Below are positions 33,642-42,762 of a DNA stretch of 64,000 nt, in pieces. The DNA comes from a bacterium (lineage in GTDB: Bacteria > Armatimonadota > Fimbriimonadia > Fimbriimonadales > Fimbriimonadaceae), in contig PNMZ01000004.1 of the NCBI GenBank assembly GCA_013823945.1, positions 186,001 through 250,000 on the forward strand, read 5' to 3'. The notes beneath the pieces are model-generated. The model was not told the origin of the DNA. It was given only the letters and a program-made list of their open reading frames with translations, and ran no database searches. Position numbers and translations under genes: made by a program. Position 1 is the first letter of the stretch, and the number at the start of each line of letters is the position of its first letter.

Positions 33642-35057
33642 TTAAGGCGAAGAGTCGACCCGGAAAGAAGTTGAGCCGATTTTGATGGTGCTTCCAGTAG
33701 GGGCGGCGGCTTCGGGAATGCGTTGACCGTTGAGGTAGGTGCCGTTGGTGCTCCCGAGGTCTTTGATGTGGAGGCCGTTCGGGGTGGGGGAGATGAAGGC
33801 GTGGCGACGGGAGGTTTGGGGGTCGAAGCCGAGGTTGATGCCGGGGGATTCTCGTCCTGCTTCGGTGGGGGCGGTGATGGGGAAGCGTTGTCCGGTGAGG
33901 GGGCCGTCGAGGGCAACGAGGGTGTAAGTTGGATGAGGGTTTTGATTAGTAACACTGGTACCACTGGTTACACCTGTTTGCGCTCTTTGGTCAACCCCGC
34001 CCTGCCCTCCCCAATCTTGGGGAGGGAAATTCGCCAGACTAGCTGCAACAGTAGTGTCTGGGCCTAGATGACCACTTTGCTGGATTGCGTTGAGTGGAGT
34101 AGGGAGTTGTCCAGTGATGGGCTGGGGTTGAATGCGGCCTTCATGGATGCGGCGGGCGGCGGAGCCTTTGACGAGGAATTGGAGTTGGTGGGGGCCGATT
34201 TGGAAGAAGTCGCCGGGTTGGAGGGCGACTGGGGCAGACATCCGAACGCCTTGGTAGCCGGTGCCGATGGGGGAGCCGGCGTCGTGAAGGATGTATTGGG
34301 GGCCCTGGCGAGTGATGGTGGCGTGGAGCGGGGCGACGTTGTTGTCGCCGAAGAGGGGAACGTGAGCACGTTCGTCTCGTCCGAGGTGGGTTTGGGTGGC
34401 ATCTATGGGCCACTCTTTGCCCTCGTTGCGTCCAACGATGAGGCGCACCCACGCCTGGCGGGTGGCTTGTTCGAGCCAAGCGGTGAAGAGTCCGACGGTG
34501 AAACCCATGAAGGGCCACATGAGGGCGCGTCCGGCGAATCCTGATTCTCCGCCAGCGGATATGATTTGACCGACAGTTGAACCGAGGGGGTCGAAGAATA
34601 GGCCTGCGATTCCGCCGCCAAGGAGTCCGCCGAAAGCTCCGGCAATGATGATCCGGGTGCGAAATTGGGTGACGCCAACGCCAGCTCCAAGGAACATTCC
34701 GATCATGGCGAAGGTGAGGGTGCGGGGAATGATGGGGAAGGGGCGGAGCGCCCACCCGGAACCGAAGAGGGCGTTGGAGAGAGTTCCGCCGATTTGGTAT
34801 CCCAGAACGCCGCCGATGGTGCCGAAGACGGCTCCGAGGGCGAGGCCAAGGAGGATATTGCGGCGACCGCCTTTCAAGTAGCCTTGGTGGAACCCGGCGG
34901 CGAGTCCAGTGAAAAGCATGGCAATGATGACCATGCGGAATTCGGCGGCGGCCCAGTTGGGGCTTGCGAATTCTTTGGGGAGCATGGGCTCGGTGATGAG
35001 CCAGCCGATGAGTCCGGCGATGGCGCACAAAATGGCGCGTCCGAGCATTTTTCCCAT
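33642..35057 (-). CDS. Polytopic membrane protein with two FHA domains
   Basis: 471 aa. Residues 1-200 hold about five Gly/Ala-rich transmembrane segments. Residues about 215-295 look like a degenerate FHA domain (IVGRNEGKEWPID, APLHATITRQG), lacking the usual Ser-x-x-His. Residues about 385-471 are a canonical FHA with AGRESPGI, SRRHAFI and GSTNGTYLNGQ, the phosphothreonine-binding set. The linker between, residues 344-356, is encoded by an in-frame palindromic repeat (33991-34028). It probably places phosphothreonine-dependent binding at the inner membrane. Six bases from the upstream FHA gene, 65 from the VWA gene. Confidence 0.85.
   Translation of the reverse strand: MGKMLGRAILCAIAGLIGWLITEPMLPKEFASPNWAAAEFRMVIIAMLFTGLAAGFHQGYLKGGRRNILLGLALGAVFGTIGGVLGYQIGGTLSNALFGSGWALRPFPIIPRTLTFAMIGMFLGAGVGVTQFRTRIIIAGAFGGLLGGGIAGLFFDPLGSTVGQIISAGGESGFAGRALMWPFMGFTVGLFTAWLEQATRQAWVRLIVGRNEGKEWPIDATQTHLGRDERAHVPLFGDNNVAPLHATITRQGPQYILHDAGSPIGTGYQGVRMSAPVALQPGDFFQIGPHQLQFLVKGSAARRIHEGRIQPQPITGQLPTPLNAIQQSGHLGPDTTVAASLANFPPQDWGGQGGVDQRAQTGVTSGTSVTNQNPHPTYTLVALDGPLTGQRFPITAPTEAGRESPGINLGFDPQTSRRHAFISPTPNGLHIKDLGSTNGTYLNGQRIPEAAAPTGSTIKIGSTSFRVDSSP
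33991..34028 (-). repeat. Palindromic repeat element, copy 2, inside an FHA gene
   Basis: 38 bases identical to 6656-6693, lying in frame in the linker between the two FHA domains and encoding roughly FPPQDWGGQGGVD. An exact match between a leader region and a protein-coding linker points to a mobile or recombining short element. Confidence 0.75.
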
Positions 35058-35063
35058 GATTTG

Positions 35064-36257
35064 TTATTCTTCGTATCGGAACGAAATGGTTCCGAATTGA
35101 ACGGTATCTCCAGGATTGAGGACGGTGGGAGAGGTGATCTTGGTTCCGTTGATGTAGGTTCCGTTGGTGGAGCCGGAATCTGAGACGGTGATTTGGTTAG
35201 CGTCGCGAGTGATTTGGGCGTGGGATCGGCTCACGCTGGATTCTCCGGCGAGAGTGAGGTCAGCGGATTCGCGACCGATGGATTGAGTGCCTTCAGGGAC
35301 AAGGTGGATGTTTCCCTCGGGGGTGACGAGGCGGGGGTTTTTGGTTACGGCAATCGTCGGAGTGACAACCCCTCCCTGGCCCTCCCCAAGCTTGGGGAGG
35401 GAACTATCTTGGAGAACAATCTTTTGGAGGTCTTTCTTTGGTGGGTCAGCGGGAAGGGCACCGGTTGGGTCGGCGGGGTCTTGGGGTTTCAGCCCGGCTT
35501 GGTCAGCGAGTTTTTCGACGACCTTCTGATTGTTTTTGTAGTACCAGTAGCCGGCGTATGCGAGTCCGCCGACAAAGGCGAGGCCGATCAGGTTTTGCAA
35601 AAGGGAAACGAAGGGGTTCTTAGCGTCGCTTGGCTTTGGTGCGGTTGGGGTTTCGTTGGTGACACCTGATTCTTCAGTTGCAGTGAATTCGGCATCAATG
35701 GGGATGTCAATCGTGAAAGCTCCAGCGGTTTTTGTTGCATCTCCCATGCCGGAAAGGCGGCTTTGATTTGAGTCGGCTTCATAGGTGATTTCATATGAGA
35801 TCACGGAGTTTGGAAGGAACCGAATGGAGACCTGATTGTTGTTCTGGGCGGTGATCAGTTTTGTGACGACTTCCTTTCCAGAAGTCACTTTGAGATTGGC
35901 GGCGGGTATTACCCCCGACTTTGGGTTGAGTTGGAAAATTGTTTCGGCAACGAGGGTGAATTCGTCGGATTTGGGAGTGAATTTTTTGGTTTTGAGGACT
36001 TTGATGAGGTCGGCTGAAGCGGCCCGATTGATAGATGTGTCAATGACATAGACACGATAACCGTTGGGGTCTTCTGGGGCGGCGGCTTCGACGGATTTAC
36101 CTTCGATGGGGAGGGGTGCTTTCGATTCGTCGGGTTTTTGGATGATATAGCTAAATCCTCCTTCGCCAGGCGGAGTGATGGTAAATGTCCGGACCGATTG
36201 GGCGAACGATAAGTTGGCAATGAAACAGAGGAGGAAGAGGAGGGCCGCTCGAATCAC
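35064..36257 (-). CDS. Single-pass membrane protein with cytoplasmic FHA domain
   Basis: 397 aa. Signal peptide at 1-19 (FIANLSFAQ), a periplasmic domain of about 190 residues, a transmembrane segment near 219-240 (LIGLAFVGGLAYAGYWYY), and a C-terminal FHA domain (310-397) with SIGRESADL, SSVSRSHAQI and DSGSTNGTYINGTK. This puts the phosphothreonine-binding domain in the cytoplasm and a sensor-like domain outside. Residues 286-300 are encoded by a palindromic repeat. It overlaps the nnr stop by four bases and the next FHA gene starts six bases on. Confidence 0.85.
   Translation of the reverse strand: MIRAALLFLLCFIANLSFAQSVRTFTITPPGEGGFSYIIQKPDESKAPLPIEGKSVEAAAPEDPNGYRVYVIDTSINRAASADLIKVLKTKKFTPKSDEFTLVAETIFQLNPKSGVIPAANLKVTSGKEVVTKLITAQNNNQVSIRFLPNSVISYEITYEADSNQSRLSGMGDATKTAGAFTIDIPIDAEFTATEESGVTNETPTAPKPSDAKNPFVSLLQNLIGLAFVGGLAYAGYWYYKNNQKVVEKLADQAGLKPQDPADPTGALPADPPKKDLQKIVLQDSSLPKLGEGQGGVVTPTIAVTKNPRLVTPEGNIHLVPEGTQSIGRESADLTLAGESSVSRSHAQITRDANQITVSDSGSTNGTYINGTKITSPTVLNPGDTVQFGTISFRYEE
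35365..35403 (-). repeat. Palindromic repeat element, copy 3, inside an FHA gene
   Basis: Variant of the copies at 6656 and 33991 with the core ccctccccaagcttgggg. It lies in frame between the transmembrane segment and the FHA domain, encoding LPKLGEGQGGVV. The leader copy before rdgB would encode the similar LPKIGEGRAGLI in the same frame. Confidence 0.75.
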
Positions 36258-37783
36258 GATTCGATGAGTTTAGCCCGTGCGGCGGGCAAATGGGTAGCGA
36301 CATCGCGGGCCGTGAATCCGATGTGGCCAATTTCTTGGGCGCAGAGATCACCTGACAATCCATGCCAATACATTCCGGCGGCGGCAGCTTCGTCGGGGTG
36401 AAGCTCTTGGGCGAGGAGGGTCGCGATGACTCCGCTGAGAACATCGCCCATTCCGGCGGAGGCCATTCCCGAGTTACCAGTTTGGTTGACCATCATGGGA
36501 TCGCTGTCGTTTGCAACAATGCTGTATGGTCCTTTGAGAAGAACAGTTTTTCCGAACTTTTTGGTCGCGGCGAAGGAAGATGAGAATCGGTCGGCCTGAA
36601 TTTCCTCAACGGATTGTCCAAGGAGGCGAGCCATTTCGCCAGGGTGTGGAGTGAGAACGCACGGTGCAGCGGGAAGGTTTATGCCAGTACTCACAGCATT
36701 GAGTGCATCTGCGTCGATCACACTGGGTACTTCCCAGCGATTCCAAAGACGAGTGAGGAAATCCTTTACTGGCGGTTCGTGGGTCATTCCCGGTCCGAAC
36801 AGTGATGCGCTGAACTGCGCCTGGTGATGGAGAATTAAATCGGCGGCTTCGGGTGCGATTACTCCTTCTCTCTCTGGGAGGGGGAGGAGAGTTGCCTCGG
36901 GGATGTGGGCCATGACGGCTTGGCATACTGATTCAATCCCGGCAACGGTGATTAAACCGATTCCGGATCTGAGTGCGGCCTTGGCAGCGAGGATTGCGGC
37001 TCCTCGCATTTGGTTACTGCCAGCGACAATAAGGAGGCGACCGTTGGTGCCTTTATGGGAATCGCGGAATCGTTCGGGTAAGAGTCCGGCGACCCATTCT
37101 TTCTCAATGAGTTTGGCCGAACAAGGAGTTGCGAGGAGCTCGGGTGGGAAGCCGATTTTTGCGACACTCCAATAGCCAGAATGTTCGAGCCCGACACCTT
37201 GGAATAGGAAGGGCTTCGGAAGACCAAATGTGACGGTTCGGAGTGCCCAAACGCTTGCACCGAGATCCTGTCCTGAGTTGCAATCGAGTCCGGAAGGAAC
37301 GTCCACACTTACGACAGGGACACCGGATCGATTGATGGCTTCAATCGAATTTTTGACTGGGCCGTGGAGTTGACCTTCGGCACCAAGGCCTAGAAGCGCA
37401 TCAATGATTAAATCATGGTGGCCAAGGCATTCGAGCTTGCGTTCAAAACGTGGATCAGAGGAGTAAATTGGGTGGACACCTTGGGCTTGGGCTTGGAGCA
37501 TCTGGAGGCGACATTCTTCTCGTAAGTGAGATTCTTCGGCGGCAACGAGGCAATCCACATGGTATCCGTGTTCGAGGAGAATGCGTGCGGCGACAAATCC
37601 ATCTCCGCCGTTATTGCCGTGTCCGCAGAAGACCATAACACGGCCGTGGCCCTTGAGAAGCTGGTCGGCAGCTTCGTATACAGCTAGTCCGGCCCGTTCC
37701 ATGAGTACCATGGCAGGGACGCCGAACTCTTCTGTTGCCCGGCGGTCAATTTCTTGACTCTGCTCTTTGGTTGCTATCCACAC
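36254..37783 (-). CDS. nnr: Bifunctional NAD(P)H-hydrate epimerase/dehydratase
   Basis: 509 aa from GTG. It repairs hydrated NADH and NADPH. The N-terminal YjeF_N epimerase domain shows VFCGHGNNGGDGFVAARIL; the C-terminal ADP/ATP-dependent dehydratase shows GPGMTHEPP, LTPHPGEMARLLG and SGMASAGMGDVLSG. The bifunctional arrangement is usual in bacteria. It probably shares a transcript with ASCH upstream and FHA/FHA/VWA downstream (ATGA overlap with the first FHA gene). Confidence 0.94.
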   Translation of the reverse strand: MWIATKEQSQEIDRRATEEFGVPAMVLMERAGLAVYEAADQLLKGHGRVMVFCGHGNNGGDGFVAARILLEHGYHVDCLVAAEESHLREECRLQMLQAQAQGVHPIYSSDPRFERKLECLGHHDLIIDALLGLGAEGQLHGPVKNSIEAINRSGVPVVSVDVPSGLDCNSGQDLGASVWALRTVTFGLPKPFLFQGVGLEHSGYWSVAKIGFPPELLATPCSAKLIEKEWVAGLLPERFRDSHKGTNGRLLIVAGSNQMRGAAILAAKAALRSGIGLITVAGIESVCQAVMAHIPEATLLPLPEREGVIAPEAADLILHHQAQFSASLFGPGMTHEPPVKDFLTRLWNRWEVPSVIDADALNAVSTGINLPAAPCVLTPHPGEMARLLGQSVEEIQADRFSSSFAATKKFGKTVLLKGPYSIVANDSDPMMVNQTGNSGMASAGMGDVLSGVIATLLAQELHPDEAAAAGMYWHGLSGDLCAQEIGHIGFTARDVATHLPAARAKLIES

Positions 37784-37833
37784 TTGGATAGTCTACGGAG
37801 TGAGGTGGGCGTAATGTTTCCGAGAAAGAGGGC

Positions 37834-38181
37834 CTATTCGTCAATCCGGCTGAAATAAAGAACCGTTACGTTGTGAGCCGGGGTGATGAACTCGCCATAA
37901 ACTCGGCTTAGAAAACTGATCATTTCATCTTGCGATCGGATCTCGGGGTTTTCGCGCTCGATGTCGCGGGGGCTGAGTTCGGAGATGCGTTTACACTCGA
38001 CTCGGTCGAGAATGGCACTGTAAAGCATTTGCCTTCGTCCGAACCTTGGACCGATTGTGACCCAGACAACCATGCCCTCTTGGTACTTGTCGGTTTTGTC
38101 TCCGAGGCGAATTGTGGCGGTTTTCCGACCCGCTCGAAGCAACTCATCGTAGAGTTCGGCGTAAAAGTTGAGTGCGAACAT
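37834..38181 (-). CDS. ASCH-domain protein
   Basis: 115 aa from the ATG at 38181. ASCH features: MFALNFYAELYDELLRAGRKTATIR, then MVVWVTIGPRFGRRQMLYSAIL and a C-terminal VTVLYFSRI strand. ASCH domains have a PUA-like beta barrel and are thought to bind RNA or act on nucleotides. The upstream open frame to 38574 has no start support. It is divergent from the hydrolase at 38245 and 50 bases before nnr. Confidence 0.75.
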   Translation of the reverse strand: MFALNFYAELYDELLRAGRKTATIRLGDKTDKYQEGMVVWVTIGPRFGRRQMLYSAILDRVECKRISELSPRDIERENPEIRSQDEMISFLSRVYGEFITPAHNVTVLYFSRIDE

Positions 38182-38244
38182 GACAGCGAGGCTAGATTTT
38201 AGCCAATTTTCGCTTGCTATGTCGCAACAAGGGAAAATGAGACA

Positions 38245-39129
38245 ATGCAAATACTGATCGCAGTGATTTTGACGGTAGTGGTTGTGGCGTTTTTGTTGTA
38301 TTTGGGTGCTCAAATCGCGGCGGTGAAATTCAGTTTGCATCCGATACGAGTTCATCAATTCGTGAGTCCGGGAATGATGGGTTTTCAACAGAGTTCGTTT
38401 GAGGTTGAAGCTTCGGATGGAGTAGTTCTTCGGGGGTGGGTAGCGCACGGGGATGGTGAGACGGTGGTGATTTGCGCTCATGGTTACTTGGTCAATCGTT
38501 GCGAGTGGGTTCCGGTCGCGCAGACTTTGGTGCCAGAGGGGGCGACGATGGTGTTTTTTGACCATCGGGGGCATGGTCGGAGTGGAGCGGCAAAAGTGAC
38601 GTTGGGTCGAGACGAGCGGCTTGATGTTTTGGCGGTGCGGGAGTGGGTGGGGAAGCAGTTTCCGGGCAAGAAAGTGGTTTTGATGGGAAGCTCGATGGGG
38701 GGTGTAGCGTGTGCGTTGGCGGCGGAAGAGTCAGGTTTTGAACTTGATGCGATGATTTTGGATGCACCGTTCCGGTCAATGAAGGAGGCAAGCGATGCTT
38801 GGTGGCTATTCTTAGCGGGCGAGATGGCGGCGAAGTGGATGCGTCCGACGGGATGGATCGGTCCGTGGTTTTTGGGTTTTCGTCCGGAGGATGTTAGGGT
38901 TGATCACGCGTTGGCCAAGTTAGATCCACGGATTCCGGTGTTGCTGTTTTTTGGAAGTGAAGATCCAATTGTTCCGCCGAGTTCAGCAAAGTTGTTAGAG
39001 GAGTCGGTGACGGGGCCGGTGCGAGCGGTGATGTTTGATGGTTCGACCCATGGTGCGGGTCGGTTACATCACCCAGAAGTATTCCGGACGGAGTTGTTGG
39101 GCTTTATGAGAGAGCATGAATTGTTGTGA
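38245..39129 (+). CDS. Membrane-anchored alpha/beta hydrolase
   Basis: 294 aa. One N-terminal transmembrane helix (3-22), then an alpha/beta hydrolase core: CAHGYLVNRCEW, FFDHRGHGRSG, nucleophile in LMGSSMGGVAC, Asp near FFGSEDPIVP and His in GSTHGAGR. Related proteins are annotated as serine aminopeptidase S33 or esterase. Substrate unknown; single gene divergent from ASCH. Confidence 0.85.
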   Translation: MQILIAVILTVVVVAFLLYLGAQIAAVKFSLHPIRVHQFVSPGMMGFQQSSFEVEASDGVVLRGWVAHGDGETVVICAHGYLVNRCEWVPVAQTLVPEGATMVFFDHRGHGRSGAAKVTLGRDERLDVLAVREWVGKQFPGKKVVLMGSSMGGVACALAAEESGFELDAMILDAPFRSMKEASDAWWLFLAGEMAAKWMRPTGWIGPWFLGFRPEDVRVDHALAKLDPRIPVLLFFGSEDPIVPPSSAKLLEESVTGPVRAVMFDGSTHGAGRLHHPEVFRTELLGFMREHELL

Positions 39130-39255
39130 TTACGTTATAATTTGCAACAGTTTGGCGCGGCGTTGCGTCTGCAGATTACGTATTCAGTCCGGTTCCTTGG
39201 TGACAATGAGGTCGCATTAGGGGGATTGATAACCACGGAAGGTTGATCAGGAACA

Positions 39256-39756
39256 ATGGCGATTTCAGGTAACGAACATTGGATGCTGCCCCAATTGCGG
39301 CGATTAGCCCGGGCAAAGCCGGATTCATTTGAACAGATTGCAGGACATATTCGGGAGTTTCATCCCGGGTTGTATGAGGAACTCTGCTTGATGGCAGTTG
39401 AGCATGGGGATTTGACTCAGGGCGATTGTGCGGTTTGTTTGGCGACTGACGTTTCTCACTTGGCGGTTCGATTAGAAATTTATCGCAATGATGCGGGAGA
39501 TGCAGGCAATCCCATCTTGATTGAGGTTGATGAGAATGGGGTGGCTTGCCTAGTGGATAGTCGGATTTTCGTTTGGGAAATTGAGCGTGAGTTCCGAAAG
39601 CTAGGTTCCATTGAGGCGTTGAAAGATTCTTATACGGGTCTGACGGAAGGGGAACTTCGGGCGGCTTTGCGGTATGCGGAGCGGCATCCCGATGAAATTG
39701 CGCGAAAGATACGGGCCTACGAAGATCGGTTTGTTCGTTCAGAAGGTGCGGGCTAG
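39256..39756 (+). CDS. Hypothetical protein with DUF433-like C-terminus
   Basis: 166 aa. The N-terminal 110 residues are not recognised. The C-terminal segment DSRIFVWEIEREFRKLGSIE... then YTGLTEGELRAALRYAERHPDEI resembles DUF433, a winged-helix-like fold common in antitoxins. The resemblance is moderate and no toxin partner follows, so an antitoxin role is not supported. AGGAACA lies before the ATG. purC follows 44 bases later. Confidence 0.6.
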   Translation: MAISGNEHWMLPQLRRLARAKPDSFEQIAGHIREFHPGLYEELCLMAVEHGDLTQGDCAVCLATDVSHLAVRLEIYRNDAGDAGNPILIEVDENGVACLVDSRIFVWEIEREFRKLGSIEALKDSYTGLTEGELRAALRYAERHPDEIARKIRAYEDRFVRSEGAG

Positions 39757-39800
39757 TTCCGCCTAGATTGGATGGGGAGTTTGGGGCTATTCTTTTTGAG

Positions 39801-40694
39801 ATGGCGGCGTTGCTTGGGACGGATTTATTTCATTTGGGGGAGCCCCGGACGGGGAAAGTTCGGGAAGTTTACGACTTGGGAGATCAGTTGTTGATAGTGA
39901 CGACGGATCGAATTAGTGCATTTGATGTTGTGATGGGGAATGGAATTCCGGACAAGGGGCGGATTTTGAACCAAATGAGTGCGTTTTGGTTCGAAAAGTT
40001 TGCTGAAGATGTTCCGCATCACATGATTTCGATTGATGACACGGCAGTTGCAGACGTGGTAGGTAGCTACCGTTCGGAATTGGCGGGTCGATGTATGGTG
40101 GCGAAGAAGGCACGTCCGCTCACAATTGAATGCGTGGCCAGGGGATATATTGCGGGATCACTTTTTAAGGAATATCGAAAGGATGGCGGAAAGGTTCATG
40201 GGTTTAATTTGCCGGACGGTTTGCATGATGGAAGTCGGCTTCCCGAGCCAATTTTTACTCCGGCTACTAAAGCTGAGGAAGGGCACGATGAAAATATCTC
40301 GTTTGCACAAGCAGAGGATATGGTGGGGAGTGAGGTCGCGGCTCAGGTACGCGATTGGACATTGAAGCTTTATTCTCAAGCGGCGGAACACGCCGAAAAA
40401 GTGGGTTTGATTTTGGCGGATACAAAGTTTGAATTTGGGCTGACGGATCGTGGATTAATTTGGATAGATGAAGCGTTGAGTCCGGATTCTAGCCGTTATT
40501 GGGAGGCTAATCTCTACCATCCAGGGGGGGCTCAACCGAGTTTTGATAAGCAATATGTTCGGGATTATTTGGAGACACTAGATTGGGACAAGACCTCGCC
40601 GGGGCCAGTATTGCCGGAGGACGTGGTTTTGAATACTCGAGCGAAGTATGTTGAGGCGTTTGAGCGGATTACTGGGCGGACATTTGTGAATTAG
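39801..40694 (+). CDS. purC: SAICAR synthase
   Basis: 297 aa from the ATG at 39801; the frame is open to an ATG at 39768, but the shorter start places the GKVREVYDLGD motif at the distance typical of the long eukaryote-like form. It joins aspartate to CAIR in purine synthesis. Motifs: TDRISAFDVVM, RPLTIECVARGYIAGS, PIFTPATKAEEGHDEN and DTKFEFGL. waaA begins directly after its stop codon. Confidence 0.93.
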   Translation: MAALLGTDLFHLGEPRTGKVREVYDLGDQLLIVTTDRISAFDVVMGNGIPDKGRILNQMSAFWFEKFAEDVPHHMISIDDTAVADVVGSYRSELAGRCMVAKKARPLTIECVARGYIAGSLFKEYRKDGGKVHGFNLPDGLHDGSRLPEPIFTPATKAEEGHDENISFAQAEDMVGSEVAAQVRDWTLKLYSQAAEHAEKVGLILADTKFEFGLTDRGLIWIDEALSPDSSRYWEANLYHPGGAQPSFDKQYVRDYLETLDWDKTSPGPVLPEDVVLNTRAKYVEAFERITGRTFVN

Positions 40695-41978
40695 ATGTTT
40701 TGGGTATATAACGTCCTCTTGACCTTGTTGAGCCCGGTTTGGGTGCCATGGATGCTTTGGCGGGCGAGGCGACGCTCCGAAAATGTCAATTGGCAAGAGC
40801 GGCAAGGGAATATAGTTTTGGCACTCAAGCCGGGTAGTGAGCGAATTTGGCTCCACGCGGTGAGCGTGGGGGAAGTCGTGGCGGCATTACCGATTTTGCG
40901 TGGGATTCGGGAACGTTCTCCCGAGTTGGAAATCGTGCTGAGCGTGACGACTTCGAGCGGTCATGAGACGGCGAGGAACCAGGCCGACGGATTATTTGAC
41001 CAGTTGGTTTATCTACCAATTGATGTGGTCCGGTTTACATTGAATGCCATGGCTCGAGTGGAGCCCAAGGTGGTTGTGGTGATGGAGACTGAGTTGTGGT
41101 TTAACTTCTTTTGGGCAGCAAAAACTGTGGGGGCAGAAGTTTTGGTTGTGAATGGTCGGGTGAGTGATCGGTCATTTCCCCGGTCTTCGAAATTGGGGTT
41201 CTTCTATCGACCGCTGTTAGCAATGGTTGACGAAGTCTTGGTGCAGTCCGAAACTGATCGTGAGAGATTCGTTAGTTTGGGCGCGAAGTCGGCAGAGGTT
41301 TTGGGGAATTGTAAATTTGACCAGGCACTGGAGGGAGTGGATGCGAATGCAGCGAAATGGCGCGATGAGTTGGGAATCCCTGCGGATGCATTTGTTGTTG
41401 TCATTGGCTCGACACGTGGGGAGATTGAAGAGGAGTTTGTGGTTACGGCATTAGATGACGAACGGTTGTCTGATGTTTGGGTGGTTCATGCGCCACGGCA
41501 TATGGAAACCGTTCCAGGTCTTGTGAGCCGAGTGGAAGGTGCGTTTGGCCAAGTGGCACGGAGGTCAAAAGGGGAATCGGGACGATATTTGATCTTGGAT
41601 AGTTATGGGGAGTTGTCGCAAGTGTATTCGGTGGCGGATGTTGTGGTGATTGGGGGAGGATTTGACCGGCTCGGGGGTCAGAATTTGATTCAGCCTTTGG
41701 CGCATGGAAAGCCGGTCATTCATGGACCGCACATGATGAATTTTAGAGACTCCGCGGAGATGGCGGACCGAGTGGGGGCGACATTGACGGTTGAATCTTC
41801 AGAAGGGCTACGCGGCGCCTTGATTGAGTTGATGAATGACGGAGGCAAACGTACCCGGATGGGGAAAGCGGCGGCGGATTTGGTTGCGGGGAATCGAGGG
41901 GCAAGTGACCGATATGCGGATCGGATTGTCACGGTGGTTGGTCGGGCCAAGGGTGCGCCGCGCCGAAGTCGCAATTGA
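40695..41978 (+). CDS. waaA: 3-deoxy-D-manno-octulosonic acid (Kdo) transferase
   Basis: 427 aa. WaaA adds Kdo from CMP-Kdo to lipid A at the inner membrane. It has an N-terminal membrane anchor, IWLHAVSVGEVVAALPI, PKVVVVMETELWFNFF, FGSTRGEIEEEF-like IGSTRGEIEEEF, and the nucleotide-sugar site VVVIGGGFDRLGGQN followed by PVIHGPHMMNF. It implies lipid A-Kdo in the outer membrane. The gene starts with no gap after purC. Confidence 0.92.
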   Translation: MFWVYNVLLTLLSPVWVPWMLWRARRRSENVNWQERQGNIVLALKPGSERIWLHAVSVGEVVAALPILRGIRERSPELEIVLSVTTSSGHETARNQADGLFDQLVYLPIDVVRFTLNAMARVEPKVVVVMETELWFNFFWAAKTVGAEVLVVNGRVSDRSFPRSSKLGFFYRPLLAMVDEVLVQSETDRERFVSLGAKSAEVLGNCKFDQALEGVDANAAKWRDELGIPADAFVVVIGSTRGEIEEEFVVTALDDERLSDVWVVHAPRHMETVPGLVSRVEGAFGQVARRSKGESGRYLILDSYGELSQVYSVADVVVIGGGFDRLGGQNLIQPLAHGKPVIHGPHMMNFRDSAEMADRVGATLTVESSEGLRGALIELMNDGGKRTRMGKAAADLVAGNRGASDRYADRIVTVVGRAKGAPRRSRN

Positions 41979-42007
41979 TTTGGCTCGGGTTGGTCTAAAC
42001 TGAGTTC

Positions 42008-42673
42008 GTGAAGTTTCGAGGCGGATTTACGCTGATTGAGTTGTTGGTTGTCATTGCGATCATTGCGATTTTGGCGGCGATTTTATTCCCAGTTTTTGCG
42101 CAAGCAAAGGGGTCGGCAAAGGCGACGCAGTGTCTGAGTAATCAGCGCAATTTGGGGATTGCGATGGTGCTTTATCAGCAAGATTACGATGATGTATTCC
42201 CATTGGATGCTTATGCGACGGATACTGGATTTCCGATTTGGCATGATATGGTTGATCCGTATGTGAAGAATAAGCAGATATGGCTTTGTCCGGGTTCAAG
42301 TATTTCGGAGACGGATGCGAGTGGGGCACAGACATCGCATTTTGGTTACAACGCTGATTACTTGACGACGATGGCCTATGATTTTTCAAATTTTGATGGG
42401 CACACGGCGGTGAGTGCAACGGCGGTGGGAAGTCCGGCAGAGACGGTAGTTTTGGTTTCTGCGAAATCGAGCGTTCTGGGGAGTTGGTGCGGGGACGAGG
42501 GGAAGCACTTATTGGCTCCAAGTGGGCCAGATACGGACTGTTGGGGGCGTCCAGATTTGACTTGGGCGGGCGGGGCGACGGTTTTCTGGGCGGATGGGCA
42601 CTCGAAGCGGGTTCGGCTGGGGCAGTTTTACGCGGGTCAGGATCCGGTAGACAAGTTCTTTGATTTGGAGTAA
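42008..42673 (+). CDS. Solitary prepilin-like protein (Gly at -1)
   Basis: 221 aa from GTG. Same N-terminal helix as the other three copies (leader FRGG then Phe-Thr-Leu-Ile-Glu, ending FPVFAQAK), then [22 protein letters not shown]. The C-terminal domain is its own, ending [18 protein letters not shown], like the ADGH-K end of prepilin-processing-associated proteins. 29 bases after waaA; possibly cotranscribed. Confidence 0.85.
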   Translation: MKFRGGFTLIELLVVIAIIAILAAILFPVFAQAKGSAKATQCLSNQRNLGIAMVLYQQDYDDVFPLDAYATDTGFPIWHDMVDPYVKNKQIWLCPGSSISETDASGAQTSHFGYNADYLTTMAYDFSNFDGHTAVSATAVGSPAETVVLVSAKSSVLGSWCGDEGKHLLAPSGPDTDCWGRPDLTWAGGATVFWADGHSKRVRLGQFYAGQDPVDKFFDLE

Positions 42674-42718
42674 AGAAACCAGTCCGTCATCATTTTCCAA
42701 CGGAACATGAGGGACTAG

Positions 42719-42753
42719 AGAAGTGCCCCCTTGGACTTCATGGGAGCACTTCT
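42719..42753. terminator. Hairpin between convergent genes
   Basis: agaagtgc pairs with gcacttct with further partial pairing inside. It lies between the ends of the prepilin gene and the 1072-aa gene and could serve both; neither side has a clear T-run. Confidence 0.5.
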
Positions 42754-42762
42754 TATGACTGT

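Noticed and set aside
33073-33645. 190-codon plus-strand frame opposite the VWA gene
   Set aside because: Low-complexity Gly/Glu/Asp product opposite the VWA coding region with its recognisable metal-site motif.
39256-39756. Toxin-antitoxin pair based on the DUF433-like domain
   Set aside because: No small toxin gene follows or precedes; the next gene is purC.
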